A stretch of DNA of 33,219 nt from contig DAOUMU010000360.1 in NCBI GenBank assembly GCA_034409055.1, positions 1-33,219 of the forward strand. The letters are read 5' to 3'. The notes beneath the pieces were generated by a model. The model did not search any database and was not told the origin of the DNA. It was given only the letters and a program-made list of their open reading frames with translations. The stretch comes from DAOUMU01 sp034409055 (GTDB taxonomy: Bacteria > Chloroflexota > Anaerolineae > 4572-78 > J111). Made by a program: the position numbers and the translations under genes. This document shows positions 1-7,582 of the stretch, in pieces; within the stretch, counting starts at the first letter, position 1, and each line of letters starts with the position of its first letter.

Positions 1-1
1 G

Positions 2-100
2 GTTGGTTGGGGCTGTATTGTCAACAATCTGGTCAAGATTGCTGAAGCCATACTCAAGCCGCGCCGCCGGAAACGACGCTCGGCGGTGGCAGTGGCTTGA
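2..100 (+). CDS. C-terminal end of an unidentified protein (partial)
   Basis: The frame beginning at base 2 is open to a TGA at 98-100 and gives about 32 residues ending in a basic stretch, KPRRRKRRSAVAVA. The gene would begin before the window. The frame at base 3 is also open, to 128, so the choice rests only on the coding-like codon mix. No family can be named from so few residues. Confidence 0.35.
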   Translation, partial: VGWGCIVNNLVKIAEAILKPRRRKRRSAVAVA

Positions 101-143
101 ACAGGGTTTCCTGACAGAAACTAGCTAAAGTTGTAAATAACAA

Positions 144-1271
144 TTGCACGCTACCTATTTTAACCATCATAGTTACATCGCCCGGAGTTGGTGGGAGCGG
201 CGGAGCTTTGCCCACCATTGGTGGCGCATCTACGCCGATGATCCCTACTGGGTGCCACCATATTACCCGGTCCTACGCGGTGCTTTAGAACCGGCCTACA
301 ACAGCCACCTGGCCCGTCTGACTCCCCTCCCGGTTCACACTGCGGCTTTGTTCGGACGGCAGCGGAGTTCTGAGTTCAATCCGGGTCTGGCTCCCCCTAT
401 GTTTGAAACGCCAGTTGCAGCCACGGTGGTCCTCTGTGACCCCCGACGGCGGGATGGTACGGCCTATCTGGCCTGGCTGCATTGTGTCAATGATGCCGAT
501 AGTCTGGAACGACTGTTGGAGTACCTGGCCGGGTTTCTACCAGCCAAGGGCTATCGCAAAGTTATTGGCCCCACTGGTCTATCACCCCATCTAGGCAGCG
601 GGCTGCTCCAGGATTATTGGGATCGTTTACCTCCACTACATACCCCCTATAATCCGCCCTACCTGCCTGAGGTGGCTCATAGCGTTCTACACCCCCTGGG
701 CCACAGTCGACTCTATTACCTGGAGATTCCACCAGAGTTACCTGCACCCCCTCCGGCTCCGGCCGAGTTGCTGCCCCTGGACCCGGCTCGCCTGGCCACC
801 GAGCTACGGCCATTGTTGGTGGAGGCCTGTCTTTCTTGGGTCGACTTTGCCCCTCCAGATGCCAAAGAGGCAGCCTTTTTGTTAAGCTGGTTGGGACACT
901 GGCCCCTGCACGGGTGGTTGGCCCAGCGCAACGAACAGCCGGTTGGCTTTATCTTGTTGCAGCCCGATCTGGTTTCCCGCTTGCGGCGAGGACGTGGCGG
1001 ACGCAACCCACTCTGGCGGCTGTGGTTAGCCTGGGCCAGTCGACAGCCGGTCCGTCAGGGACGCGTGCTCTTCGCCGCCGTGTTGCCCCCCTGGCAAGGA
1101 CAAGGCATCGGTCGTCAGTTGCTGTATCAGGCCATATACACCGCTCACCAACATGGCTGGCGAAGCTTAAGTATTGGCCCATTACCCGGTACAGCCCCGG
1201 CCGGCAAATTTTTAGAGCATCATGGTGGGCAACCTCGCCAAACTTACCTGCTTTACCAACAGGATTTGTGA
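144..1271 (+). CDS. GNAT-family N-acetyltransferase (375 aa)
   Basis: This is a predicted cytoplasmic acyl-CoA-dependent acetyltransferase. The C-terminal third holds the acetyl-CoA-binding motif A, QGQGIGRQL at residues 318-326, followed by a helix and a strand as in GNAT folds. The N-terminal segment FAHHWWRIYADDPYWVPPYYPVLRGALEP resembles the conserved start of large YghO-like GNAT proteins (RLYRDDPxWVPPL pattern), so the protein appears full length. The start is TTG at 144. An in-frame stop at 138-140 rules out a longer form, and no ATG precedes the conserved region. There is no strong Shine-Dalgarno sequence. The substrate is unknown, and the next gene is 175 bases away, so no operon partner is evident. 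Confidence 0.75.
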   Translation: MHATYFNHHSYIARSWWERRSFAHHWWRIYADDPYWVPPYYPVLRGALEPAYNSHLARLTPLPVHTAALFGRQRSSEFNPGLAPPMFETPVAATVVLCDPRRRDGTAYLAWLHCVNDADSLERLLEYLAGFLPAKGYRKVIGPTGLSPHLGSGLLQDYWDRLPPLHTPYNPPYLPEVAHSVLHPLGHSRLYYLEIPPELPAPPPAPAELLPLDPARLATELRPLLVEACLSWVDFAPPDAKEAAFLLSWLGHWPLHGWLAQRNEQPVGFILLQPDLVSRLRRGRGGRNPLWRLWLAWASRQPVRQGRVLFAAVLPPWQGQGIGRQLLYQAIYTAHQHGWRSLSIGPLPGTAPAGKFLEHHGGQPRQTYLLYQQDL

Positions 1272-1364
1272 TGGGGGGAGAATTAATACATCCGTCGCCA
1301 TCAGGTCAATTACTTATATCCTATGGACATCCAGGAAAGAAACGCGTAAAAGTAAAGTTAAGAT

Positions 1365-1393
1365 TTGTGTTAAATTTTTAAGTTATATATCTT
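1365..1393 (+). promoter_or_regulatory. possible promoter of the cyclase gene
   Basis: TTGTGT at 1365-1370 and TATCTT at 1388-1393 are separated by 17 bases, in an AT-rich patch of the 175-base gap before the cyclase. The match to consensus is modest. Nothing else is recognisable in this gap apart from the GA-rich ribosome-binding region just before 1447. Confidence 0.3.
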
Positions 1394-1446
1394 TGTGAGC
1401 GAGTCGTCACAGGGCGATAAAATTATGGGGGGGTAAGAGAGGGCAT

Positions 1447-3087
1447 ATGAATAAAGAGGACATAAAAGCAATGCAGGCCGAGCTTGAACTGAAGAAAAAA
1501 GAGCTGGATATAATTGTGGCCATAGACCACATTCGTGATACGGCTTCCGAGCCAACCACGATGTTAGTATCCATTGTCAAACTTCTCGCCGACAAGTTGC
1601 AGGCAGATCTCTGCTTGCTATCCTTGCGGGATCGAGAAACCGGAGACATGGAATTGAAAGCTGTCCACGACGGGAGCGAAAATTTGGGGCAACTGGGACA
1701 GTTTGTGACCCGTGAACTGGCTGAACGAATCATTGAACTTGATAGCGTGACCATCTGGGAGGGGCAGGAAATCTTACCAGCAGAAGTCCTGGTCAATATG
1801 CCGGCCAATCTGCAACTGGCCGCCGTCCCGATTATTATGGGGACTAAAGAACGGTTGGGGGCTCTGTTGCTGGCCCGCTCCCAGCCTCCTTTTGGTCCAG
1901 ACGACATCCAACTCCTCAAAACTGCCGAGGACCAAATTGACTCGGCGGTGATCCAGGGGTACGGCTATTACGAACTTCAGCAATATGTCAGGGAGTTGGA
2001 AACTATCTACCACATCGATCACATCCGTGATCAGAATCTGCCCTTTGATGAGATGCTTAGTGTCGTACTCCAGGCGCTTTGTCAAGTCATCGAGGCTAAA
2101 ATGGGCTTTGCCATGCTCTATGACCATGCCGGGAAGCGACTCGAAATGCGAGCGGCTACCCACGACGACCTCTTCCGGGTATCGCCCTATTATGAGGTCG
2201 TTGGCCGGGTAGCCAACGAGTCGTTGCAGCGAGCTGAGTTAGTCTGTCATAACGATCTGGGCAATACCCTACGGTCAATAATGTGTATTCCCCTGATTCT
2301 AAATGAGCAGATTATTGGCGTGCTAGGGGTGGTCAACCACTGCCAGCCACACGGTTTCGGCTACGAAGATCGACGCCTATTGAGCGCCATTGGCAGCCAA
2401 ATGGACACAGCCATTTTTGAAAGCTTAGAGAAGCGTCGCTTGCGCGAGGTATTGGGGCGATCCGTGGACCCGAGGGTGATGGAGCGGCTGCTGGCCAGCG
2501 CCAATGTGGATTTCCTCAAAGGAGAGCGATCGGTGCTGACTGTCCTCTACGCCGATATCCGGGGATCGACCTGGTTGGCCGAGCGCACTGATCCTGAGCT
2601 GCTGGTCGGGTTTATCAATCATTACCTGGGACAAATGACCGAAATTATTCTATCGCACGAGGCCACCCTGGATAAATTTGTCGGAGATGAGGTAATAGCC
2701 CTCTTTGGGGCGCCCTTCCCCCAAGAAGATCACGCCCTGCGGGCGGTACGGGTTGGTCTGGCTATGCAAGCAGCCCACCAGGTGGTGATGGATATCTGGC
2801 AGGATCGTGGCGTTGAAGCAGCCCCCATCGGCGTAGGCATCGCCACCGGCGAAATGATTGTCGGCGAAATGGGCTCGTCACAGCGCACCGATTACACCGT
2901 TATTGGCCGGGCAGCCAACCTGGGGGCGCGTATTTGTAGCGTGGCCAAGGCCGGGCAAGTACTCATTAGCCAGGCCACCTACGACCTGGTGCGAGACAAG
3001 GTAGAAGCAACGCCCATCCCTGGTATGCGATTTAAGGGTGTAGGTGGTGATGTAACCGTATACGAGATCAATCGTATGCTAGAGTAA
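1447..3087 (+). CDS. GAF-GAF class III adenylate/guanylate cyclase (546 aa)
   Basis: The protein is predicted to make cyclic AMP under control of two sensory domains. Residues 1-22 form a short charged helix. GAF-like domains lie at about 20-170 and 185-330; both begin with a helix containing IDHIRD, so they look like a duplicated sensor unit. The cyclase domain is at 355-546. Metal-binding aspartates are D370 (YADIRGST) and D414 (FVGDE). The base-recognition pair is K410 and T484 (TDYTVIG), and transition-state residues N491 and R495 are present, so a catalytically complete class IIIb-like enzyme is expected. The Lys/Thr pair favours ATP. There is no membrane segment. The ATG at 1447 follows a GAGAGGG ribosome site. 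Confidence 0.9.
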   Translation: MNKEDIKAMQAELELKKKELDIIVAIDHIRDTASEPTTMLVSIVKLLADKLQADLCLLSLRDRETGDMELKAVHDGSENLGQLGQFVTRELAERIIELDSVTIWEGQEILPAEVLVNMPANLQLAAVPIIMGTKERLGALLLARSQPPFGPDDIQLLKTAEDQIDSAVIQGYGYYELQQYVRELETIYHIDHIRDQNLPFDEMLSVVLQALCQVIEAKMGFAMLYDHAGKRLEMRAATHDDLFRVSPYYEVVGRVANESLQRAELVCHNDLGNTLRSIMCIPLILNEQIIGVLGVVNHCQPHGFGYEDRRLLSAIGSQMDTAIFESLEKRRLREVLGRSVDPRVMERLLASANVDFLKGERSVLTVLYADIRGSTWLAERTDPELLVGFINHYLGQMTEIILSHEATLDKFVGDEVIALFGAPFPQEDHALRAVRVGLAMQAAHQVVMDIWQDRGVEAAPIGVGIATGEMIVGEMGSSQRTDYTVIGRAANLGARICSVAKAGQVLISQATYDLVRDKVEATPIPGMRFKGVGGDVTVYEINRMLE

Positions 3088-3124
3088 CAAAAATTCTCCT
3101 AATCACAGGATTATCATATTGACA

Positions 3125-3165
3125 TAAAAACACCCTTGCATGGAATTAGCGAGGGTGTTCTTTAT
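3125..3165 (+). terminator. hairpin downstream of the cyclase gene
   Basis: The arms AACACCCTTGC (3129-3139) and GCGAGGGTGTT (3149-3159) form an 11-bp stem with one G-T pair and a 9-base loop, followed by CTTTA. The T tract is weak. It lies between convergent genes, so it may end transcription in both directions. Confidence 0.55.
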
Positions 3166-3256
3166 AGTAACAACCTATGGTCGTTGTGCTATTAACTCAC
3201 CACACAGGGCAGATTGTTGTCTGCTTAGAGCTTATGCCAGTAATTGCTGTTGTCCC

Positions 3257-3667
3257 TTAAAAACTGACGGGTTGTTCTTGCAGCATACCATTTACCAGGC
3301 TAATCAGTTCTTTAACCTCAAAAGGTTTTTGCACAAAACGGTCATTCCCAATAACGTGATAGCCTTCTTGGGCATCCTGTGCTTCGTCTCTGGCTGAAAT
3401 AATAATAACTGGTACCTGGGCCAGTTCTTTACTCGCCTTCAACTGCCGGTAAAGTTCCCACCCATCGACGTCGGGCAACATCAAATCAAGCAAAAGTATA
3501 TCAGGTCTCAAACTCTTTAACAGTTCCAGACCGAATTCCCCTCTCTTGACGGCAATTACGTGATGGCCTTGTCGCTCAAAAATAAGTTGTATGAGTCCCC
3601 GCATTTCTGGGTCGTCTTCTATAGATAAAATTCGAGCTTGAGTGTTCACGGACAAGTCCTTTTTCAT
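3257..3667 (-). CDS. stand-alone response regulator receiver (REC) protein, 136 aa
   Basis: This is a single REC domain with no output domain, of the kind that relays phosphate or binds partner proteins. The acidic pair is D18-D19 (IEDD), the phosphoacceptor D61 (LLLDLMLPDVDGW), the switch residue S91 (IIISAR) and the conserved lysine K114 (VQKPFE). No histidine kinase is adjacent; the nearest is the hybrid kinase at 27.5-29.0 kb. The listed start is ATG at 3667. A GTG at 3649, seven bases after an AAGGA, has the better ribosome site and would remove only six non-conserved residues, so it is a real alternative. Confidence 0.85.
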   Translation of the reverse strand: MKKDLSVNTQARILSIEDDPEMRGLIQLIFERQGHHVIAVKRGEFGLELLKSLRPDILLLDLMLPDVDGWELYRQLKASKELAQVPVIIISARDEAQDAQEGYHVIGNDRFVQKPFEVKELISLVNGMLQEQPVSF

Positions 3668-3696
3668 ATACTTTCTAACTTTATTATGTTAGTTGG

Positions 3697-3705
3697 ATTA
3701 TAACA
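3697..3705 (-). promoter_or_regulatory. extended -10 promoter of the response regulator
   Basis: Read on the minus strand, TGTTATAAT is a perfect TATAAT preceded by the TG of an extended -10 element. No good -35 box is visible. Just downstream, at 3675-3692, lies a small inverted repeat CTAAC-N8-GTTAG that would fall around the transcript start. Confidence 0.45.
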
Positions 3706-3747
3706 TGAAAACCAAGCGTTGCCTTTAGGATTTTTGGCCTGTTGATT

Positions 3748-3803
3748 CAGCAGTAGGAGAGGGAGACAGGAGCAGGAGAAACAGGCAGCAGTGGGAGTAG
3801 AAG
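3748..3803. repeat. purine-rich degenerate short tandem repeat (GCAGGAG-like)
   Basis: This is a run of imperfect GGAG/GCAG units, such as CAGTAGGAGAGGGAGACAGG and GAGCAGGAGAAACAGGCAGC. It resembles the minisatellite at the right end of the window and fits the short repetitive spacers common in filamentous bacteria. The units are too degenerate to give an exact period. Confidence 0.4.
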
Positions 3804-3836
3804 ATCCAATAAATTTACTTACAATTGTTAAATTTT

Positions 3837-3919
3837 AATTGGACTCTGCAATTTTTTCAAATTGGCCCTATACAAAACAGAATTGGCATGTTATAATATC
3901 AGGCCAATTATAAAATTGG
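3837..3919. promoter_or_regulatory. mocR promoter with AATTGG repeats and a palindromic operator candidate
   Basis: A TATAAT lies at 3892-3897 on the plus strand, about 34 bases before the mocR ATG. AATTGG occurs at 3837, 3860, 3881 and 3914. The first three are 23 and 21 bases apart, about two helical turns each. The last forms a perfect palindrome, CCAATT-ATAA-AATTGG (3904-3919), over the expected transcript start. MocR regulators often bind direct repeats near their own promoters, so autoregulation is inferred. Confidence 0.5.
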
Positions 3920-3930
3920 ATGTTTGCTCA

Positions 3931-5451
3931 ATGCCTATCCAACTGACGCGTCAAACCGATCAGCCCCTTTACTTGCAGGTGGCCAATCAGTTGCGAGTGC
4001 AAATTGAAAGTGGGGAGCTGGCGCCCCATACTCGCCTGCCAGCCAGCCGGGCCCTGGCCAAGGAATTGGGGGTCAACCGCATTACGATTGTCAATGCTTA
4101 CGCCGAGCTTGAGGCCGAAGGACTGGTGGTTAGCCGGGTGGGCAGCGGTACCTTTGTCGCTGCGGGACAAAACAGTTCTTCTCCTACCTGTGATGTGGAC
4201 GACCCACCGCTCTGGCGTGGCCCTATGCCCCCACGCCGACAGTGGAATGCCAACCAAATGTTCGCTGAGATGATGCGTATGGCCCACCAACCCGGTGTCA
4301 TTTCTTTTGCCGCCGGGGCTCCGGCCAATGAGTTTCTGCCAGTAAATGAGTTTCGGCGAGCCTTAAATGAGGTGTTGCGACGTGACGGCGCGGCCGCCCT
4401 GCAATACCAGGAGGCGGTCGGTTACCGACCGCTGCGAGAACTCATTGCCGGTTATTTGCAGCAGAAAAACATTCGAGTAAATGGTGAGGATATTCTGATT
4501 ACCGCTGGTTGTCAGCAGGCCCTGGATATGGTGCTACGGGTGCTGACTCGTGGTAGCGATAGCGTGTTAATCGTAGAAGATCCTTGTTATTTAGGCTTAC
4601 TTGATATTGCCGCCGCTCAACGTATTACCCCGGTGGGTATACCAGTGGATGAATATGGACTACAAATCGACCGCCTGGAGCAACTCATCTTGCGCCATCG
4701 ACCTCAGCTAATTTATGTTAGCCCTACGTTTCACAATCCCACCGGGGCCACGATGTCCCTGGAACGACGACAGGCTCTGCTGGATATTGCGGCCCGATAT
4801 GGCACACCCATCTTGGAAGATGCCAGCTACAACGAGTTGCACTATGAAGGCGCACCATTGCCCACCTTGAAGAGCCTGGATACAGCCAATGTTGTTATCC
4901 ACGCTGGTGGTTATAGCAAAACCCTGGTGCCTGGTATTCGCATTGGCTACCTGGTGGCCCCTCCTTTTTTGCGTGACCGGATGATTGCCGCCAAGCAAAC
5001 CTTCGATATTCTCACCTCACCCCTCAATCAGCGCGCCCTGCATGTCTACCTGCAAAGTGGTCATTTTGCTCAGCATGTGTCTCGAGTACGTCAGGCTTAT
5101 AAGGAACGACGTGACGCGATGGTGGCAGCCATTGAGCAACACTTCCCGGCTGAAGCCCGTTGGTGTTGTCCTCAGGGTGGAATGTATATCTGGGTGGAGA
5201 TGCCCCTCAATGGTCCCACCGCGACCGACCTTTACCTGACTGCCATCAATTATAGTGTGGCCTTTGCTATTGGCTCGGTCTTTTCTGCTAGCGGCTCGTT
5301 CTCACGTGCCTTGCGCCTAAACTTTACGACCCATCCGCCCGAACAAATAAAGGAAGGTATCCGCCGTCTGGGCAAGGCCTGGCACGAACTATTAGCTCGA
5401 CAGACTGGTATGCTTCAAGCTAATCATCAGGCCACTATCCATATTTTGTGA
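3931..5451 (+). CDS. MocR-type GntR/aminotransferase transcription regulator (506 aa)
   Basis: This is a PLP-binding transcription factor with an N-terminal GntR winged helix (about residues 8-75, with YLQVANQLRVQIESGEL and the GSGTFV wing) joined to a fold-type I aminotransferase domain (about 105-490). The PLP lysine is K330 in GGYSKTLVPGIRIGY. The PLP-contact motifs SPTFHNPTG and LEDASYNE are intact. The start is placed at ATG 3931: a longer frame from TTG 3862 would run across the likely -10 and operator. The PLP-dependent dehydratase at 7583 and pdxS at 10228 make a role in vitamin B6 or amino-acid metabolism plausible. The aminotransferase domain usually acts as a ligand sensor rather than an enzyme. 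Confidence 0.9.
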   Translation: MPIQLTRQTDQPLYLQVANQLRVQIESGELAPHTRLPASRALAKELGVNRITIVNAYAELEAEGLVVSRVGSGTFVAAGQNSSSPTCDVDDPPLWRGPMPPRRQWNANQMFAEMMRMAHQPGVISFAAGAPANEFLPVNEFRRALNEVLRRDGAAALQYQEAVGYRPLRELIAGYLQQKNIRVNGEDILITAGCQQALDMVLRVLTRGSDSVLIVEDPCYLGLLDIAAAQRITPVGIPVDEYGLQIDRLEQLILRHRPQLIYVSPTFHNPTGATMSLERRQALLDIAARYGTPILEDASYNELHYEGAPLPTLKSLDTANVVIHAGGYSKTLVPGIRIGYLVAPPFLRDRMIAAKQTFDILTSPLNQRALHVYLQSGHFAQHVSRVRQAYKERRDAMVAAIEQHFPAEARWCCPQGGMYIWVEMPLNGPTATDLYLTAINYSVAFAIGSVFSASGSFSRALRLNFTTHPPEQIKEGIRRLGKAWHELLARQTGMLQANHQATIHIL

Positions 5452-5500
5452 GACGATCAGACTTTAACGATCAGGCAATATTGAGACTGAAGGACTCATC

Positions 5501-6436
5501 ATGACCATTCTGCACTTTGCTCAGATCAGTGACATCCATCTCTCTGTGCTGGGTGACCAGTATGATATGTTGTCGGGACACGCGGCTGATTTTTTGACGA
5601 ATATCGTCACCGATTTGAGTCAGAACTCAGATTTAGATTTTGTCCTGATTACCGGCGATTTATTTGTCATGGCCAGCCAACCGGAGTTTGACCGCTTTCA
5701 ACAGGCCATCCAGACCCTCCAGAAACCCTACTACGTTATCCCTGGCAATCACGATCACCGCAGCCCGGATAATACCACAAGCTTTACCCGCCACCAATTT
5801 GCCCGTCATTTTAATCCTCAGATTGGTGACAGGCCAACGACACCGGAAGCCCAAGCTGGTTACTGGTCGCTTACGCTTAAGCCCGGTATTCAACTGATTG
5901 GCCTGGACTCGAACCGGGATGAAGATTGGGGAGGCATCATTGATTCGACCCAAATTGAGTGGCTTAAAAATGAATTGACTACGCATGCTGATAAACTGAT
6001 CGTTCTGGCCGTCCACCACCCTTTTCATTCACTGGCTCTCATTGATCATGACCCTGATTGGAGTAAATTTGTCTGTGACAACGGTTCGGAGATGCTGGCT
6101 CTGCTTGATCGTTACCCCCAGGTAAAGATCGTTCTCACCGGTCATCACCACCTGACCAAGGTGGACTCCTTTGGCCAGCGACTCCATCTGGCCTGTCCGG
6201 CCGTGAGCATCTATCCATGCGCCTACCGCACTTTGCGTCTCAGCCGACAATTCGATGGTAGATGGTGTATTGAATGGCAGACCCACCCGGCTACCAATGA
6301 GGCTACCGTTGCCAAAGCTCGCCAGCGAATGGTCAAGAGTTGGATCGATTTTGGCTTGACACCGGATTTTGTCGAAACGCATGCCCGTCTGGCCTGGGGT
6401 AACCCGGAAGACAGGCAGGGGAAGGTTGTTTTATGA
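5501..6436 (+). CDS. metallophosphoesterase, CpdA-like 3',5'-cyclic nucleotide phosphodiesterase family (311 aa)
   Basis: This is a calcineurin-like dinuclear metal phosphoesterase with all family blocks: D11 and H13 (SDIH), D53 (TGDLF), N83-H84 (GNHD), H172 (VHHPF) and H215-H217 (TGHHH). The length and the order of motifs match CpdA-type cyclic-nucleotide phosphodiesterases, although related proteins act on other phosphodiesters. The ATG at 5501 follows GAAGGA. The gene starts 49 bases after mocR on the same strand and may be cotranscribed. A complete nucleotide cyclase 2.4 kb upstream makes a cAMP substrate attractive but unproven. Confidence 0.8.
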   Translation: MTILHFAQISDIHLSVLGDQYDMLSGHAADFLTNIVTDLSQNSDLDFVLITGDLFVMASQPEFDRFQQAIQTLQKPYYVIPGNHDHRSPDNTTSFTRHQFARHFNPQIGDRPTTPEAQAGYWSLTLKPGIQLIGLDSNRDEDWGGIIDSTQIEWLKNELTTHADKLIVLAVHHPFHSLALIDHDPDWSKFVCDNGSEMLALLDRYPQVKIVLTGHHHLTKVDSFGQRLHLACPAVSIYPCAYRTLRLSRQFDGRWCIEWQTHPATNEATVAKARQRMVKSWIDFGLTPDFVETHARLAWGNPEDRQGKVVL

Positions 6437-6479
6437 GGAATATCGTGGTAGAACGCTGTTGAGGCTACATAAGAAGATT

Positions 6480-6507
6480 TTGCCAGTAGACCAGACTGCG
6501 GTATGAT
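6480..6507 (+). promoter_or_regulatory. likely promoter of the EamA transporter gene
   Basis: TTGCCA at 6480-6485 and TATGAT at 6502-6507 are 16 bases apart. The transcript would start near 6514, leaving a leader of about 38 bases before the GTG at 6552. Confidence 0.5.
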
Positions 6508-6551
6508 AGCTCTGTCATCTGAGATACAGTTCCACAGGAAAACGGATTGAG

Positions 6552-7439
6552 GTGTCCTCCACCACCCTGAATGCAATGTTCCCAACCCAGTTAAAAGGCG
6601 TTTTACTGACCTTCGCTTCTGCGGCTTGCATCTCGGTCACTTTTTTAGCCAGCAAACAGGCGATGCAGACCCTATCGCCCCTGGCCTTTACCCCTATCTG
6701 GTTTACAGCCGCTTCTTTGTGGGGGGTGGGGTTTTATCTGCTGGGTAACGGACTAAAATTTCCGGCTGAATTGGTCGCCTCAATCCGGCCGGTTCTCTTG
6801 CTAGGATTCTTGAATGGCACGGCTAACTTGTTGCTCTTTACTGCCATTAATTTGGGTGATCCGACTTTAGCCGCCTTCTTCAGCCGCAGTGAAACAATTT
6901 ACAGCGTGTTTCTGGGCGCATTGTTATTAGGGGAGCGGATGCGTCGCTATCAATGGCTGGGAGTGGTTATTGCCATTGTCGGAGCGGGGCTGATAACTTT
7001 TCGGGCCGGAATGGTAGTATGGTTAATGCTCTTAATCTTGCTCATTTCAAATTTCTTTCTCTCGCTCAGTACGCTGGTGGCCAAAAAGCACATTATTACT
7101 GTCCAACCGCTCATTTTATCCACGGCTCGGACCATCTTGATGGGGTTGATGATCGGTAGCATCAGTTTAGTCGCAGGCCAACTGGCCTGGCCCGGTGTCA
7201 CAGCCTGGCTGTGGATTATTGGTGGGGCCTTTTTTGGTCCCTTCTTGAGTTACTTGTTTTTTTATAAAGGCTTAGTTTATCTTAACCTGGCTCAGGGGGC
7301 CGTCATTCGGGCCACCCAACCAATCTTTGTGGCTATCTATGGTCTGATTTTGTTTGGAACGCTAATCAGTCTCCAGCAATTTGTGGGTGGGATGATGATG
7401 ATCGTTGGGGTGGGATTTATGCTATGGGAACGGCGGTAG
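6552..7439 (+). CDS. EamA/DMT-superfamily transporter (295 aa)
   Basis: This is an inner-membrane drug/metabolite transporter family protein made of two EamA repeats of about five hydrophobic helices each (about residues 13-145 and 155-293). The first repeat contains the family-like stretch LGDPTLAAFFSRSETIYSVFLGALLLGERMRR, and the second ends with ATQPIFVAIYGLILFGTLISLQQFVGG. The start is a GTG at 6552 with GAGG immediately before it; ATG 6576 (codon 9) is an alternative and neither has a well-spaced ribosome site. The substrate cannot be read from the sequence. The following gene is an amino-acid dehydratase 143 bases away, so amino-acid-related export is only a guess. Confidence 0.85.
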   Translation: MSSTTLNAMFPTQLKGVLLTFASAACISVTFLASKQAMQTLSPLAFTPIWFTAASLWGVGFYLLGNGLKFPAELVASIRPVLLLGFLNGTANLLLFTAINLGDPTLAAFFSRSETIYSVFLGALLLGERMRRYQWLGVVIAIVGAGLITFRAGMVVWLMLLILLISNFFLSLSTLVAKKHIITVQPLILSTARTILMGLMIGSISLVAGQLAWPGVTAWLWIIGGAFFGPFLSYLFFYKGLVYLNLAQGAVIRATQPIFVAIYGLILFGTLISLQQFVGGMMMIVGVGFMLWERR

Positions 7440-7512
7440 AGAATTTTAGATATACGTCCGGCGAGTTCTAGTTTTGGATTAAGCCTCGACGATTTCATAG
7501 GCTTAAGACGAA

Positions 7513-7547
7513 CTTGACACTTGAGACCCGACACCTGATACTTAAGG
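7513..7547. repeat. heptanucleotide tandem repeat (CYYGAYA units)
   Basis: Five consecutive 7-base units are visible: CTTGACA, CTTGAGA, CCCGACA, CCTGATA, CTTAAGG. The first four fit a CYYGA(Y/G)A pattern. This is a short tandemly repeated sequence of the kind scattered through filamentous cyanobacteria and Chloroflexota. It also supplies TTGACA (7514-7519) and GATACT (7537-7542) 17 bases apart, a possible promoter for the dehydratase. Confidence 0.6.
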
Positions 7548-7582
7548 CTCAACGCAAATTGACATTAAGAAAGGAATTTCAA

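Noticed and set aside
836..1381. 181-codon ORF in another frame of the GNAT gene
   Set aside because: It overlaps the conserved GNAT motif region in the true frame and its product has no recognisable domain.
1407..2163. Two minus-strand ORFs opposite the cyclase
   Set aside because: Both are antisense to conserved GAF domains and read as low-complexity mirror translations.
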